Program-made: the position numbers and the translations under genes
Assembly (NCBI RefSeq): GCF_021412625.1
Contig: NZ_JAKCFI010000001.1
Span: 1,116,001 to 1,180,000 of the forward strand
DNA from: Myxococcus stipitatus
GTDB lineage: Bacteria > Myxococcota > Myxococcia > Myxococcales > Myxococcaceae
Direction: 5' to 3'
Length of the DNA: 64,000 nt
Notes under the pieces: generated by a model
The model's database searches: none
Told to the model about the DNA's origin: nothing
Seen by the model: only the letters and a program-made list of their open reading frames with translations
Shown here: positions 45,801-54,613 of the stretch, one piece after another
Numbering within the stretch: position 1 is the stretch's first letter
Layout of the letters: each line of letters begins with the position of its first letter

Positions 45801-46055
45801 GAGCAGCCCGGCCTCGTCGAGCCCCAGCTCTTTCAGCCGCCGCGCCCACCAGTCGCCATGTCCGAAGGGCTCCTGTCGACGCCACGTCTCGAGCCGCCGC
45901 CTCGCTCCCGCGTCCACGGGGCCGGGCGCCGGAGGCCCCTCCAGCGTCGCGAGCCGCTCGCGCAAGGTCGCGGCCTTCCACCAGGAGCGCCGATGGGGCG
46001 CGACGCACCCCGCCGCCGACGCTGTTGCCACGGCCTGTGTCGACGCTGAGACCAT
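42801..46055 (-). CDS. Class II lanthipeptide synthetase LanM
   Basis: This 1084-residue bifunctional enzyme has an N-terminal dehydratase (DUF4135; LVYKPRSLGPE near 300, DATDCHCENIIAAGEHPFLVDLETLF near 390) and a C-terminal LanC-like cyclase with the zinc site WCTGAPGVGLAR and CHGDLGN (Cys, Cys-His). It should dehydrate Ser/Thr in the two precursor cores and join them to Cys as lanthionine or methyllanthionine. The ATG at 46055 with GAGAGG four bases upstream is preferred over 46067. It is the first gene of the lan operon; a TTGACA box lies 90 bp upstream. Confidence 0.92.
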   Translation of the reverse strand: MVSASTQAVATASAAGCVAPHRRSWWKAATLRERLATLEGPPAPGPVDAGARRRLETWRRQEPFGHGDWWARRLKELGLDEAGLLGLLGDPPAGVEAPTPAWATEVEEAYARPVAEPVDWPPPEPGTPRVPFLSLVEPLVRRAHARLRAGLTALKARFPEAPFTPEAATLLLGHLPLRLAPVLGRALVVELHAAQLDGPLAGGTPEARFETFEHSLRQRAVALDILERYPVLARSAVERVAQWEDASLELMRRLAEDAAGLRERIHGDGDPGLLVEARGGLSDPHRGGRGVCVLRFASGARLVYKPRSLGPESVFQRLLTWVNARGATPSLATVRVWDRGDYGWMEHVDAAPCATSEEVRRFYARQGAYVALLHVLDATDCHCENIIAAGEHPFLVDLETLFHPLSGTRRPRAAEHDQGVAFLSVLRSGLLPQRFWSTREGGGIDLSGLGARPGQKTSQAFLVSAGRGTDQMRYERQPVEMARTQNLPTLQGADVAVLEHRDALAEGFSRMYALLRAHRAQLLAPEGPLAAFADVPMRVLFRNTAVYGTLYFESFHPHVLADAAERQRFLDQLWRSVVTVPDLELLVPLEQRALERADIPYFSARPGSRDLESCQGERLPGFFAESGLERVRRRVEGLSEDDHARQRWVLERSLDVLWLGSTVADRPSYAFQETSLPASREALLEAARGVGRRLLTLAFEGRDEARWLSLFAGEGGWQLAQPGTDVFQGLAGIALSLGYLGEATGDAAFTRVARRAVVALVNVCEENPRGTRGLGILNGWGGILYALTHLGVLWGDDALLDQAVAYTARLAPLVAEDTVLDVGAGSAGCLLAFLGLEAHRPSASLRQLMQACGDRLAATAHPREQGVAWLSEAAGNQYLVGFAHGVAGTALALLQLAAAVGDPRPRELALRALEYERALYSARERNWPDLRARPVELGGDGEHFMWAWCTGAPGVGLARVRGLPLLDDARVRDEIAVAIDSTLARGFGRNHSLCHGDLGNVDFLLEAARALGDASLEQRARRVAGGILRGLQEHGPLHGLQGNAETPGLMVGLAGMAYQLARLALPDSLPSLLAVAPPPPRGRR

Positions 46056-46121
46056 GTTGCCTCTCATTCCAGACAGCCGGGTGAGGGGTTGCGATGGTGT
46101 GGCGAGGCTTTGGTGGATGAT

Positions 46122-46150
46122 TGGTATTTCAAATGATGATTTGATGTCAA
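46122..46150 (-). promoter_or_regulatory. Candidate lanM promoter with operator dyad in the spacer
   Basis: On the minus strand a consensus -35 TTGACA (46145-46150) is followed by a perfect dyad, TCAAAT-N4-ATTTGA (46129-46144), and then a weak -10 (ATACCA at 46122-46127, 17-bp spacing). The patch is strikingly AT-rich against the surroundings and lies between divergent lanM and the GMC oxidoreductase. A dyad inside the spacer suggests repressor or MerR-type control. No regulator gene is adjacent. Confidence 0.55.
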
Positions 46151-46186
46151 TCCGTTGCCCTCGGGTCGCTCGGGGAATGGAGGAAC

Positions 46187-47794
46187 ATGTCGGTGCGGGA
46201 AGGTGTGGGTGAGCTGTATGACGTGCTCATCATTGGCAGCGGCGCGGGCGGTGGACCGCTGGCCCTCTCACTCTCGAGCGCGGGGCTGCGGGTGCTCGTG
46301 CTCGAGAAGGGCCGCGAGTACGCGCGCGAGGCGTATGCGCATGGCCCTGGTGGGCTGGAGCCCCAGGCGTTGATCCCCCGCGTCGAGGAGGACCCCCACA
46401 CCGTCGTCACCCGGAAGACTGTCAATCCATTGCGCAATGCATTGGGCTGGACCGCGTCATGTGTTGGCGGCGCGACGGTCCATATGGGTGGATATTTCTA
46501 TCGTTTTCATCCTGATGACATGCGGATGCGGAGCCGGTTCGGTGTGTATGAAGAGTTGGAGGACTGGCCCTATGACTACGACGCGTTGGAGCCCTGGTAT
46601 GGGTTGGCGGAGCGCGAGGTCGGGGTGTCTGGACTGGCGGGGGTGAACCCTTTCGAGGGGCCCCGCTCCACGCCGTATCCGATGCCGCCGTTGGAGGCGC
46701 ATCCGCTGGCGGAGGCGTTGGACGTGGCGTGCCGGCGCAGGGGGCTGCATCCGTTCCCCACGCCGCGCGCCATCAACTCACGGCCCTACCTGGGGCGCCC
46801 CGCGTGCGCCTACTGCGCGCGGTGTTCCGGCCTGGGCTGTCCGGTGGGCGCGCGTGGGAGCAGCCAGGAGGCGTTGCTGCCGCGGGCGATGGCCACCGGG
46901 CGATGCGAGCTGCGCGCGCTGGCGCAGGCGCGCGAGGTGACGCTCGGGGCGGATGGGCGGGTCTCCGGCTGTGTCTACCTCGACGACAGGGGGCGGGAGC
47001 ACCGGGTCCTCGCGAGGGTGGTGTGCGTGTGCTGCTCCGCGGTGGAGTCCGCGCGCCTGCTGCTGTTGTCTCGCTCGCCGCGCTTCCCCGACGGCCTGGC
47101 CAACGGCAGCGGCCGGGTGGGGCGGCACCTCCAGTTCCATGGCGTCACCATGGCGCGGGCGCGGCTGCCGTTGGACCGGGGGCCGGGGGCGACGATGGTG
47201 GATCCGCATCCCTTCATCGGCCGCTCGGTGATGGACCACTACTTCCTCCCCGACGGGGTCTCGGAGCTGGCCAAGGGGGGCATCCTGCGCTTCGGCCGGA
47301 TGGCGCCGGTCCCGGAGACGCTCGAAGGGGCGTCGTCCGCCGCGACGGGGGAGCTGTTCTGCGAGGTGTTCCACGACTTCATCCCCAACGCGCGGACGTC
47401 CATGGTGTTGGACCCGGAGGTGAAGGACCGCTGGGGCCTGCCGGTGGCGCGCATCCACCTGGACCGACCCCGGCACCATGTCCGCGCGGGCGCGTGGTTG
47501 CAGGCGCGCGTCTTCGAGCTGTTCGGTGACCTGGGCGCGGAGTCGATGGAGTCGCTCGTCGTCGGGGGGACGTCCTCGTACCTGGTCCACGGCACGTGCC
47601 GCGCGGGGAGCGACCCGGCGACGTCGGTGCTCGACGCCCATTGTCAGGCCCACGAGGTGGACAACCTCTTCGTGGTGGACGGCTCGTTCATGCCGACCTC
47701 CGGGGGCGCGGCGCCCACGTTGACCATCCTCGCCAACGCCTTCCGCACCGCCGACCACATCGCCCGGCGTTTCCGGGCGGGCGACTTCGGCTGA
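46187..47794 (+). CDS. GMC-family FAD oxidoreductase
   Basis: This 535-residue flavoenzyme has the FAD motif IGSGAGGGP at residues 16-24, a GMC N-domain with CVGGATVHMGGYFYR, a Cys-rich CAYCARCSGLGCPVGARG insert near 205-222, and a C-terminal LVHGTCRAGSDP...VVDGSFMPTSGG region. It resembles the large subunit of gluconate 2-dehydrogenase-like enzymes, but no small or cytochrome subunit is nearby. It is divergent from lanM across 131 bp with a shared control region, so it may be a tailoring or self-linked enzyme of the lanthipeptide locus. A role unrelated to the peptide is also possible. Confidence 0.82.
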   Translation: MSVREGVGELYDVLIIGSGAGGGPLALSLSSAGLRVLVLEKGREYAREAYAHGPGGLEPQALIPRVEEDPHTVVTRKTVNPLRNALGWTASCVGGATVHMGGYFYRFHPDDMRMRSRFGVYEELEDWPYDYDALEPWYGLAEREVGVSGLAGVNPFEGPRSTPYPMPPLEAHPLAEALDVACRRRGLHPFPTPRAINSRPYLGRPACAYCARCSGLGCPVGARGSSQEALLPRAMATGRCELRALAQAREVTLGADGRVSGCVYLDDRGREHRVLARVVCVCCSAVESARLLLLSRSPRFPDGLANGSGRVGRHLQFHGVTMARARLPLDRGPGATMVDPHPFIGRSVMDHYFLPDGVSELAKGGILRFGRMAPVPETLEGASSAATGELFCEVFHDFIPNARTSMVLDPEVKDRWGLPVARIHLDRPRHHVRAGAWLQARVFELFGDLGAESMESLVVGGTSSYLVHGTCRAGSDPATSVLDAHCQAHEVDNLFVVDGSFMPTSGGAAPTLTILANAFRTADHIARRFRAGDFG

Positions 47795-47978
47795 GCGCGC
47801 GGCGCGCCCTCCCATCCGAGGGGCGGGCGGTGTGTGAGCCGCCGGACCCTGGCCCACCCGACAGGCCCGGAGTCGGTGTCCGATGGCGCCCGGCGTGAGG
47901 GCCCGGCTGGCCGGGTGGACGGCGGGCGCGCATCGGCGTTGCGCGACGCATCCGGGGAGCGTAGGGAGCTGTCAACCC

Positions 47979-50933
47979 ATGTCCGCGACCGTTCAACTGC
48001 TCGAAGCCGTACGGAAGGCTGCACGTCCTGGAATCTGGTCCAACGGAGTGAACCTCGCCCGTGCCGGCGCGGTGGCGCTCCAGTCGAAGAGCGGGGACGA
48101 ACTCGAGCTGCGCGTCCGGTCGGCGGGGCGCCCGGTCCCCTTCACGGTCGCCCTGTATCCGGCCGACGAGGCCTGGGAGTGCGACTGCCCCAGCCGGGTG
48201 GACCCGTGCGAGCACGTCGTCGCGGCGGCCATCTCGCTCCAGCAGGCCGAGCGTCAGGACGCGCCGATGGAGACGGCGGCCAACCGCTGGTCCCGGCTGG
48301 TCTACCACTTCACCCGGACCTCGGATGGGCTGACGCTGCGCAGGACGCTGGTCCACGCGGATGGCAAGGAGGAGGCCCTGGACGGCAGCCTCGCGTCGGT
48401 GCTCGCCAGGCCCGCGCAGGCCGCGACGCTCCAGGTGGAGCAGGCGGACATCCTCGCCGACCGCATCCTGGAACAGCGCCGCACCCGGGGCACGCTCTCC
48501 CCGGAGACGCTGGACGCGGTGCTCAAGGTGCTGGTGTCCGCGCGCAACGTCCTGCTGGAGGGGCGCCCGGTCGCCATCCCCGAGGAGGTCGTCGTCCCGC
48601 GCGCCGTGGTCGAGGAGCGCGGCGGCCAGTTCGTGGTGACGGTGACGAAGGACCCGCGCGTCTCGGAGGTGGTGAGCCCCGGGGTGGCGAGGGTGGGGGA
48701 CGCGCTGGCGCGCCTGGGCGAGACGGGCATGTCGGGGCCCTGGCTCCAGAACCTGCCCATCGTCCGGACGTACTCCGGAGAGAACCTGGGCGAGCTGACG
48801 TCGAAGGTGTTGCCGGAGCTGGCGCGGCGCATGCCCGTCGACGTGCGCACCCGCCGCGTGCCGCCGGTGGACCGCGACCTCAAGCCGCGCATCCTCCTGG
48901 AGCTGCACCAGCTCGACGCGGGCCTGTCCGTGCTGCCCACGCTCGTCTATGGCGCGCCGCCGACGGTGCGCATCGACAACGGGCGCATGGTGTACCTGAA
49001 GGGCGCCGTGCCCCTGCGCGACGAGGCGTTGGAGCAGCGGCTGGTCCACCAGCTGCGCGACGAGCTCAACCTCGTGCCCGGTCGCCGGGTGACGGTGGCG
49101 GGCCCGGAGATGGTGCGCTGGGCGGACAAGCTGCGCCGCTGGGGCGGGGACCTGGCGGGAGATGGCGCGTCGGTGGTGAGCCCCGACATGCGGCTCGTGC
49201 CCCGCCTCACGGTGGAGGGGGGGAGCACCGCCGCGGGCATCCCCGACGTGCGCTTCACGCTGGAGTTCCAGGTGGAGGGCGGCAAGGGCGGTGAGGCGCG
49301 CTCCGTCGACGCGGCGGCCGTCATCCGCGCGTGGACGGAGGGGCTGGGGCTGGTGCCGCTGGTGGGCGGAGGTTGGGCGCCGCTGCCCCGCGCGTGGCTG
49401 GAGAAGCACGGCGCGCGCGTGGCGGACCTGCTCGCCGCGCGCCAGGCGGATGGCCACGTGTCCAACCACGCGCTGCCCCAGCTGTCCGCGCTGTGCGAGA
49501 CGCTGGAGCAGCCGCCGCCCCCGGGGCTGGACCGGCTGGCGCCGCTGGTCGAGGGCTTCGAGAAGCTGCCGGAGCCGGTGCTGCCGGAGGACCTCACCGC
49601 GTCGCTGCGCCACTATCAGCGGCAGGGTGTCAGCTGGCTGAGGTTCCTCCAGAGCGCGGGGCTGGGCGGAATCCTCGCGGACGACATGGGCCTGGGAAAG
49701 ACGCTCCAGACGCTGTGCGTGCTGGGGGCGCGCTCGCTCGTCGTCTGCCCCACGAGCGTGCTGCCCAACTGGGCCGCGGAGCTCAAGCGGTTCCGTCCGT
49801 CGCTGCGCGTGAGCGTCTACCACGGCCCCGGTCGCGCGCTGGACGAGACCGCGGACGTGACGCTCACCACCTACGCCATCCTCCGCCTGGACGCGGCGGC
49901 GCTGGGCGCGCGCGACTGGAGCGCGGTGGTGCTGGACGAGGCGCAGGCCATCAAGAACCCGGAGAGCCAGGTGGCTCGCGCCGCGTTCTCGCTCAAGTCC
50001 GGCTTCCGGCTGGCGCTCAGCGGCACGCCGCTGGAGAACCGGCTGGAGGAGCTGTGGAGCCTGATGCACTTCACCAACCCGGGCCTGCTCGGGGGCCGGC
50101 GGCAGTTCGAGGAGAAGGTGGCCCGGCCCATCTCCGAGGGCAACACGGCCACGGCGGCCGAGCTGCGCAAGCGCATCCGTCCCTTCGTGCTGCGCCGCCT
50201 CAAGCGCGACGTGGCGCCGGAGCTGCCGCCGCGCATCGAGTCGGTGATGCACGTGACGTTGGATGAGCGCGAGCGCTCCATCTACGACGCGGTGATGGCG
50301 GCGACGCGCGCGGAGGTCGTCGCGCTGCTCAACGACGGCGGCAGCGTGCTCAAGGCGCTGGAGGCGCTGCTGCGGCTGCGGCAGGCGGCGTGCCACCCGG
50401 CGCTCGTCCCGGGGCAGCAGGCCACCTCGTCGTCGAAGGTGGAGACGCTGGTGGAGGCGCTGGGCACCGCGGTGTCGGAGGGGCACAAGGCGCTGGTGTT
50501 CTCGCAGTGGACGTCGCTGCTGGACCTCATCGAGCCGGCGCTGAAGCAGGCGGGCATCGCCTTCGACCGGTTGGACGGCACCACGTCGAACCGGGGCGAG
50601 GTCACCGCGCGCTTCCAGGCGGAGGACGGGCCGCCGGTGCTGCTCATGTCGCTGAAGGCCGGTGGCACGGGCCTCAACCTCACCGCGGCGGACCACGTGT
50701 TCCTCGTGGACCCGTGGTGGAACCCGGCCGTGGAGGCGCAGGCCGCCGACCGCGCGCATCGCATCGGCCAGGAGCGGCCGGTGAACGTGTATCGCCTGGT
50801 GTCCCAGGGCACGGTGGAGGAGCGCATCCTGGGGCTCCAGGACAAGAAGCGCGCGCTCGTCGAGGCGGCGCTGAGCGAGGCGGCGGGGGCGGCCGCCATC
50901 ACCCGTGAGGACCTGCTGGAGCTGTTCGCGTGA
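47979..50933 (+). CDS. SNF2-family helicase with SWIM zinc finger
   Basis: This 984-residue protein has an N-terminal SWIM finger with CxCx6CxH (Cys68, Cys70, Cys77, His79), a middle region of about 400 residues, and a SNF2 ATPase in the C-terminal half with [32 protein letters not shown] and a final [10 protein letters not shown]. It should be an ATP-dependent DNA translocase acting in repair, transcription or DNA-protein remodelling. GGGAG precedes the ATG. The DUF885 gene overlaps its stop by four bases. Confidence 0.92.
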   Translation: MSATVQLLEAVRKAARPGIWSNGVNLARAGAVALQSKSGDELELRVRSAGRPVPFTVALYPADEAWECDCPSRVDPCEHVVAAAISLQQAERQDAPMETAANRWSRLVYHFTRTSDGLTLRRTLVHADGKEEALDGSLASVLARPAQAATLQVEQADILADRILEQRRTRGTLSPETLDAVLKVLVSARNVLLEGRPVAIPEEVVVPRAVVEERGGQFVVTVTKDPRVSEVVSPGVARVGDALARLGETGMSGPWLQNLPIVRTYSGENLGELTSKVLPELARRMPVDVRTRRVPPVDRDLKPRILLELHQLDAGLSVLPTLVYGAPPTVRIDNGRMVYLKGAVPLRDEALEQRLVHQLRDELNLVPGRRVTVAGPEMVRWADKLRRWGGDLAGDGASVVSPDMRLVPRLTVEGGSTAAGIPDVRFTLEFQVEGGKGGEARSVDAAAVIRAWTEGLGLVPLVGGGWAPLPRAWLEKHGARVADLLAARQADGHVSNHALPQLSALCETLEQPPPPGLDRLAPLVEGFEKLPEPVLPEDLTASLRHYQRQGVSWLRFLQSAGLGGILADDMGLGKTLQTLCVLGARSLVVCPTSVLPNWAAELKRFRPSLRVSVYHGPGRALDETADVTLTTYAILRLDAAALGARDWSAVVLDEAQAIKNPESQVARAAFSLKSGFRLALSGTPLENRLEELWSLMHFTNPGLLGGRRQFEEKVARPISEGNTATAAELRKRIRPFVLRRLKRDVAPELPPRIESVMHVTLDERERSIYDAVMAATRAEVVALLNDGGSVLKALEALLRLRQAACHPALVPGQQATSSSKVETLVEALGTAVSEGHKALVFSQWTSLLDLIEPALKQAGIAFDRLDGTTSNRGEVTARFQAEDGPPVLLMSLKAGGTGLNLTAADHVFLVDPWWNPAVEAQAADRAHRIGQERPVNVYRLVSQGTVEERILGLQDKKRALVEAALSEAAGAAAITREDLLELFA

Positions 50934-52744
50934 GCCTTCTGAGAATCACCGTGGGGTTCGTCCTGATGTTGTCCCTGGAGTCCGAGGCCAAGAAGATGGA
51001 TGCGACGACGGCGCTGCACGCGCTCATCTCCGAGGAGTGGCAGTACCAGCTCGAGCACAGCCCCACGTACGCGTCGGTGCAGGGCGACCGGCGCTGGAAC
51101 GGGCGCTGGGACGACTTGAGCCTGGAGGCCATCGAGGCGGACCACCGCCACTCGCTCCAGGTGCTGGAGCGGCTGAAGAAGGTCGACCGCGCCCGGCTGT
51201 CCGCGGACGACCAGCTCAACCTGGACCTGTTCCGGCGCGACTACGAGACGTGGGTGGAGGAGCACCAGTTCAAGTGGTACCTGCTGCCCACCAACCAGGT
51301 GGGCGGCATCCCGGAGGGAATCAAGCAGCCGCCGGGCGTGCAGACGGCCTACCAGCTCGCGGACAACCTGCGCTTCGAGACGGTGAAGGACTACGAGGAC
51401 TGGCTGGTGCGCCTGGGCGGGTTCGGGACCTACGTCGACCAGGTGGTGGCGCTGATGCGCGAGGGCCTGCGCGAGAAGCGCGTCCATCCCCAGGTCATCC
51501 TCCAGCGCATCCCCGGGCAGGTGGAGCGTCAGCTGGTGGAGGACCCGACGAAGAGCGGCTTCTTCAGCCCCTTCCTGCGCTTCCCCGCGAGCATCCCCCT
51601 GGCGGAGCAGCAGCGCCTGTCCGCCCTGGCGCGCGACGCCATCCAGAAGGGCGTGGTGCCCGCGCTGCGGCGCTTCCACCAGTTCGTGACGGCCGAGTAC
51701 ATCCCCGGCGCGTCCCAGCAGGTGGGCATCTGGCAGCTGCCGGAGGGCGAGAAGATGTACGCGTTCTTCGCCCGCAGGTTCACGACGACGGACCTGACGC
51801 CGGACGAAATCCACGCGCTGGGCCTGTCCGAGGTGAAGCGCATCCGCGCGGAGATGGAGGCCATCATGAAGCGCACGGGCTTCCAGGGGACGCTGCCGGA
51901 GTTCTTCCACTACCTGCGCACGGACCCCCGCTTCTATCACCGCACCGGCGAGGACCTGCTGCTGCATTACCGGGCGCTGGCCAAGCGCATCGACCCCACG
52001 CTGGTGCGGCTGTTCAAGACGCACCCGCGCCAGCCCTACGCCGTGGAGCCGACGCCGGACGAGATGGCGCCGGACGTGACGACGGGCTTCTACTACCCGG
52101 CGGCGGCGGACGGCTCGCGTCCCGGGACGTACCTGGTGAACCTGTACCGCCCGGAGACGCGCCCGCGCTGGGAGATGGTGCCCCTGACGCTGCACGAGGC
52201 GGTGCCCGGCCACCACTTCCAGACGTCGCTGGCCACCGAGCAGACGGGGCTGCCCGACTTCCGTCGCTTCGGCTACTACGTCGCGTACGGCGAGGGCTGG
52301 GCGCTCTACTGCGAGACGCTGGGCGACGAGCTGGGGCTGTACGCGGACCCGTACGACAAGTTCGGTCAGCTCTCCTACGACATGTGGCGCGCGGTGCGGC
52401 TCGTCGTCGACACGGGCATGCACGCCAAGCGGTGGACGCGGCAGCAGGCGCTCGACTACTTCATGGAGAACGCGCCCCGCCAGCAGCTCGACATCACCAA
52501 CGAGGTGGACCGCTACATCGCGTGGCCGGGGCAGGCGCTCGCGTACAAGGTCGGCCAGCTCAAGATTCGCGAGCTGCGCACGCGCGCCGAGCGCGCCCTG
52601 GGCGGGCGCTTCGACGTCCGCGAGTTCCACGACGTGGTGCTGCTGGGGGGCTCGTTGCCGCTGGACGTGCTGGAGCGCAAGGTCGACGCCTGGATTGCAG
52701 GCCAGAAGGCCGCGCCCCGGACGACCTCCGCCACCGGGAAGTAG
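50930..52744 (+). CDS. DUF885-family metallopeptidase-like protein
   Basis: This 604-residue protein starts at a GTG that overlaps the helicase stop (GTGA). The N-terminus ([16 protein letters not shown]) is a weak signal peptide or anchor. The rest is an alpha-helical DUF885 domain with the zinc-like motif [13 protein letters not shown] and a downstream [10 protein letters not shown] that would supply the third ligand and base. DUF885 proteins resemble carboxypeptidase Taq-type folds and are often exported. The coupling to a DNA helicase gene is odd functionally. Confidence 0.82.
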   Translation: MSLLRITVGFVLMLSLESEAKKMDATTALHALISEEWQYQLEHSPTYASVQGDRRWNGRWDDLSLEAIEADHRHSLQVLERLKKVDRARLSADDQLNLDLFRRDYETWVEEHQFKWYLLPTNQVGGIPEGIKQPPGVQTAYQLADNLRFETVKDYEDWLVRLGGFGTYVDQVVALMREGLREKRVHPQVILQRIPGQVERQLVEDPTKSGFFSPFLRFPASIPLAEQQRLSALARDAIQKGVVPALRRFHQFVTAEYIPGASQQVGIWQLPEGEKMYAFFARRFTTTDLTPDEIHALGLSEVKRIRAEMEAIMKRTGFQGTLPEFFHYLRTDPRFYHRTGEDLLLHYRALAKRIDPTLVRLFKTHPRQPYAVEPTPDEMAPDVTTGFYYPAAADGSRPGTYLVNLYRPETRPRWEMVPLTLHEAVPGHHFQTSLATEQTGLPDFRRFGYYVAYGEGWALYCETLGDELGLYADPYDKFGQLSYDMWRAVRLVVDTGMHAKRWTRQQALDYFMENAPRQQLDITNEVDRYIAWPGQALAYKVGQLKIRELRTRAERALGGRFDVREFHDVVLLGGSLPLDVLERKVDAWIAGQKAAPRTTSATGK

Positions 52745-52745
52745 T

Positions 52746-52768
52746 CCCGCGCCGATTGCCGGAGCGGG
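52746..52768. terminator. Hairpin filling the gap between convergent genes
   Basis: CCCGC-g-CCG and CGG-a-GCGGG pair around a five-base loop, with one mismatch. It exactly fills the 24-bp space between the DUF885 and pyruvyl-transferase-like stop codons. There is no T-run. Confidence 0.55.
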
Positions 52769-54451
52769 CTACCCCCGCCGCCGGCCCACCGCGGCGCGCA
52801 TCAACTGCTTGAGCGCGCCGTGGGCCCGGGGGCCTCCCGCCCGCATCAGCCGTTCGTTGAGGTCATCCACCAGCCGGTGCCGGAGGGGGGGCTCGTCGGT
52901 GGCGATCAAGGTCATCCGCGCCACCTGCCGCTCCGCCTCCTGCGCCTCGTAGTGTCGGACCCGCGCGGTGAGGTGGGCGCAGTGCTCGCGCAGGGCCGCG
53001 AGCTCCGCGCGCCCGGCTTCCCACTCCTCGAGTCGTGACTCCAGCTCGCGCAGGCGCGCATCCTGGGCCTCGCAGAGCGAGGCCAGCGTCTGGTGTCTCT
53101 GGCGCAGGTCCTCGGTGGCCCGGGCCTCCTCCTCGCGCAGCCGCTGGGCCTCCCGCAGCTCCTCGCGCGTGTCCTCCAACCAGCGCGTGGCGCGAGCCAC
53201 CCAGCTCACGGTGGGCACCGGCCCACGCAGGCAGTCCTCCAGCAGCTCCAACCAGTCGCGCCGCAGCGCCCGCTGGCTGGCGACGTAGTGGTCGCCGCGG
53301 GTCCGCGCGCGCTCGCGGTCCTCGTCGAGGAACTCCTGGAGCGAGTGCTCCGGCTCCTCGAGGCCCGCCTTCTTCTGCCGGTAGTACGCGTTGAAGGCGA
53401 ACAGGTGCGTGGGCACGCCCGCGACCTTGCCCAGCAGCGTGACATGGTAGGACGACGCGACGAGCAGCTCGCAGCGGCGGATCTGCTCGACGGCCTGGGA
53501 CAGCCGCCCCTGGAGCATCAGGCCCACCAGGTCGATGACGCCCGCGCGGGGGAACAGCTCCGGGAAGGCCGTCCTGCGCATGGCGGCGACGCTGTCCTCC
53601 ACGGCGGGGCGCTCGTCGATGTACGCGTTGAGGACGATGGGGACGGCGGCGTCACCCCAATGCGCGCGCAGCGTCTGGAGCTGCTCGTTCATCCGCGCGA
53701 GGGGCTCGGCCTCGGTCGCGGGTTCCTCCTTGGCCCGGGCGTACACGTAGCCGGAGATGTTCATGTGCAACGCGAAGTGTCCGGGGACGGCAACGCGCGG
53801 CCCACGGCTCGCGTCCTCCGCCACGGCCCGCTCCATCTCCTCCAGCGCATCGTCTCCGGACAGCCGGGCGTCCAGCCCGCGGGACTTCAGCGCCGCGACG
53901 GACTCCGCGTCCCGGCAGCCGATGAGCACCGGGTGCCATTGCTGGGCATGGGCCGCGAACGCGTCAGCGAACTCCGGACCGACCTGGAGCCCGGACAGGA
54001 CGTAGTGGCCGGGCAACCACGTGCGCAGCGTCGCCTCGACGAGGCCGAGCATGTGCTGCCCCCAGAAGCGGTTGAAGTACCCGCCCCCATAGACGTGCAT
54101 CCGCGCCGCGCCGCGCAGCTGCTGGGGCACCACGGGCTCCAAGCCCAGCGCCAGCGCCTTGCCCAGGGACTCCGGGCCCGGCTCCGACGTGTAGACGACG
54201 AAGTCCTCCGTCCCCAGCACGCGCGGCAGCTGCTCGAGGTAGTTCACGTCGGGGACCCTGCTCAGCTCGTGCAGCGGCACGACGACGGCGTTCTCCGGAC
54301 GCGAGTGGTGCCACCGCACCACGCTCTGGAGCATCAGCATGTCCCCGAAGTTCCAGTACCCGTTGAATCCTCCAGCCAGGAGGACCTTCGTCGAGTCGGG
54401 GCCGTAGAGCTTCTTCAAGGTCGAGGGGGGCGAGAAGAAGGAGAAGCGCAT
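52769..54451 (-). CDS. Polysaccharide pyruvyl transferase-like protein with C-terminal coiled coil
   Basis: This 560-residue protein has a pyruvyl-transferase (WcaK/CsaB-like) domain in residues 20 to about 370, with [15 protein letters not shown] at the start, [12 protein letters not shown], and [21 protein letters not shown] near 325-345. A Glu/Arg-rich coiled coil of roughly 100 residues (about 425-520) and a short basic tail follow. It may modify cell-surface polysaccharide or act in a complex through the coiled coil. AAGGAGG directly abuts the ATG with no spacer, and an in-frame TAA lies just upstream, so this start is forced. Confidence 0.8.
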   Translation of the reverse strand: MRFSFFSPPSTLKKLYGPDSTKVLLAGGFNGYWNFGDMLMLQSVVRWHHSRPENAVVVPLHELSRVPDVNYLEQLPRVLGTEDFVVYTSEPGPESLGKALALGLEPVVPQQLRGAARMHVYGGGYFNRFWGQHMLGLVEATLRTWLPGHYVLSGLQVGPEFADAFAAHAQQWHPVLIGCRDAESVAALKSRGLDARLSGDDALEEMERAVAEDASRGPRVAVPGHFALHMNISGYVYARAKEEPATEAEPLARMNEQLQTLRAHWGDAAVPIVLNAYIDERPAVEDSVAAMRRTAFPELFPRAGVIDLVGLMLQGRLSQAVEQIRRCELLVASSYHVTLLGKVAGVPTHLFAFNAYYRQKKAGLEEPEHSLQEFLDEDRERARTRGDHYVASQRALRRDWLELLEDCLRGPVPTVSWVARATRWLEDTREELREAQRLREEEARATEDLRQRHQTLASLCEAQDARLRELESRLEEWEAGRAELAALREHCAHLTARVRHYEAQEAERQVARMTLIATDEPPLRHRLVDDLNERLMRAGGPRAHGALKQLMRAAVGRRRG

Positions 54452-54613
54452 CCTCCTTCCTTAATCATGAGCGACGCGAATGAGTCACCCACAACCCTCG
54501 TCACCGAGGGAAACAGTGAACCAGGACACCAAGCGGTGTGTCGCATGTCTCCCTGGGGAGGGTGCGCGCCGCGCACCTTCCGGCACATCACTCCCCACGC
54601 CCCTCGACGGTTT

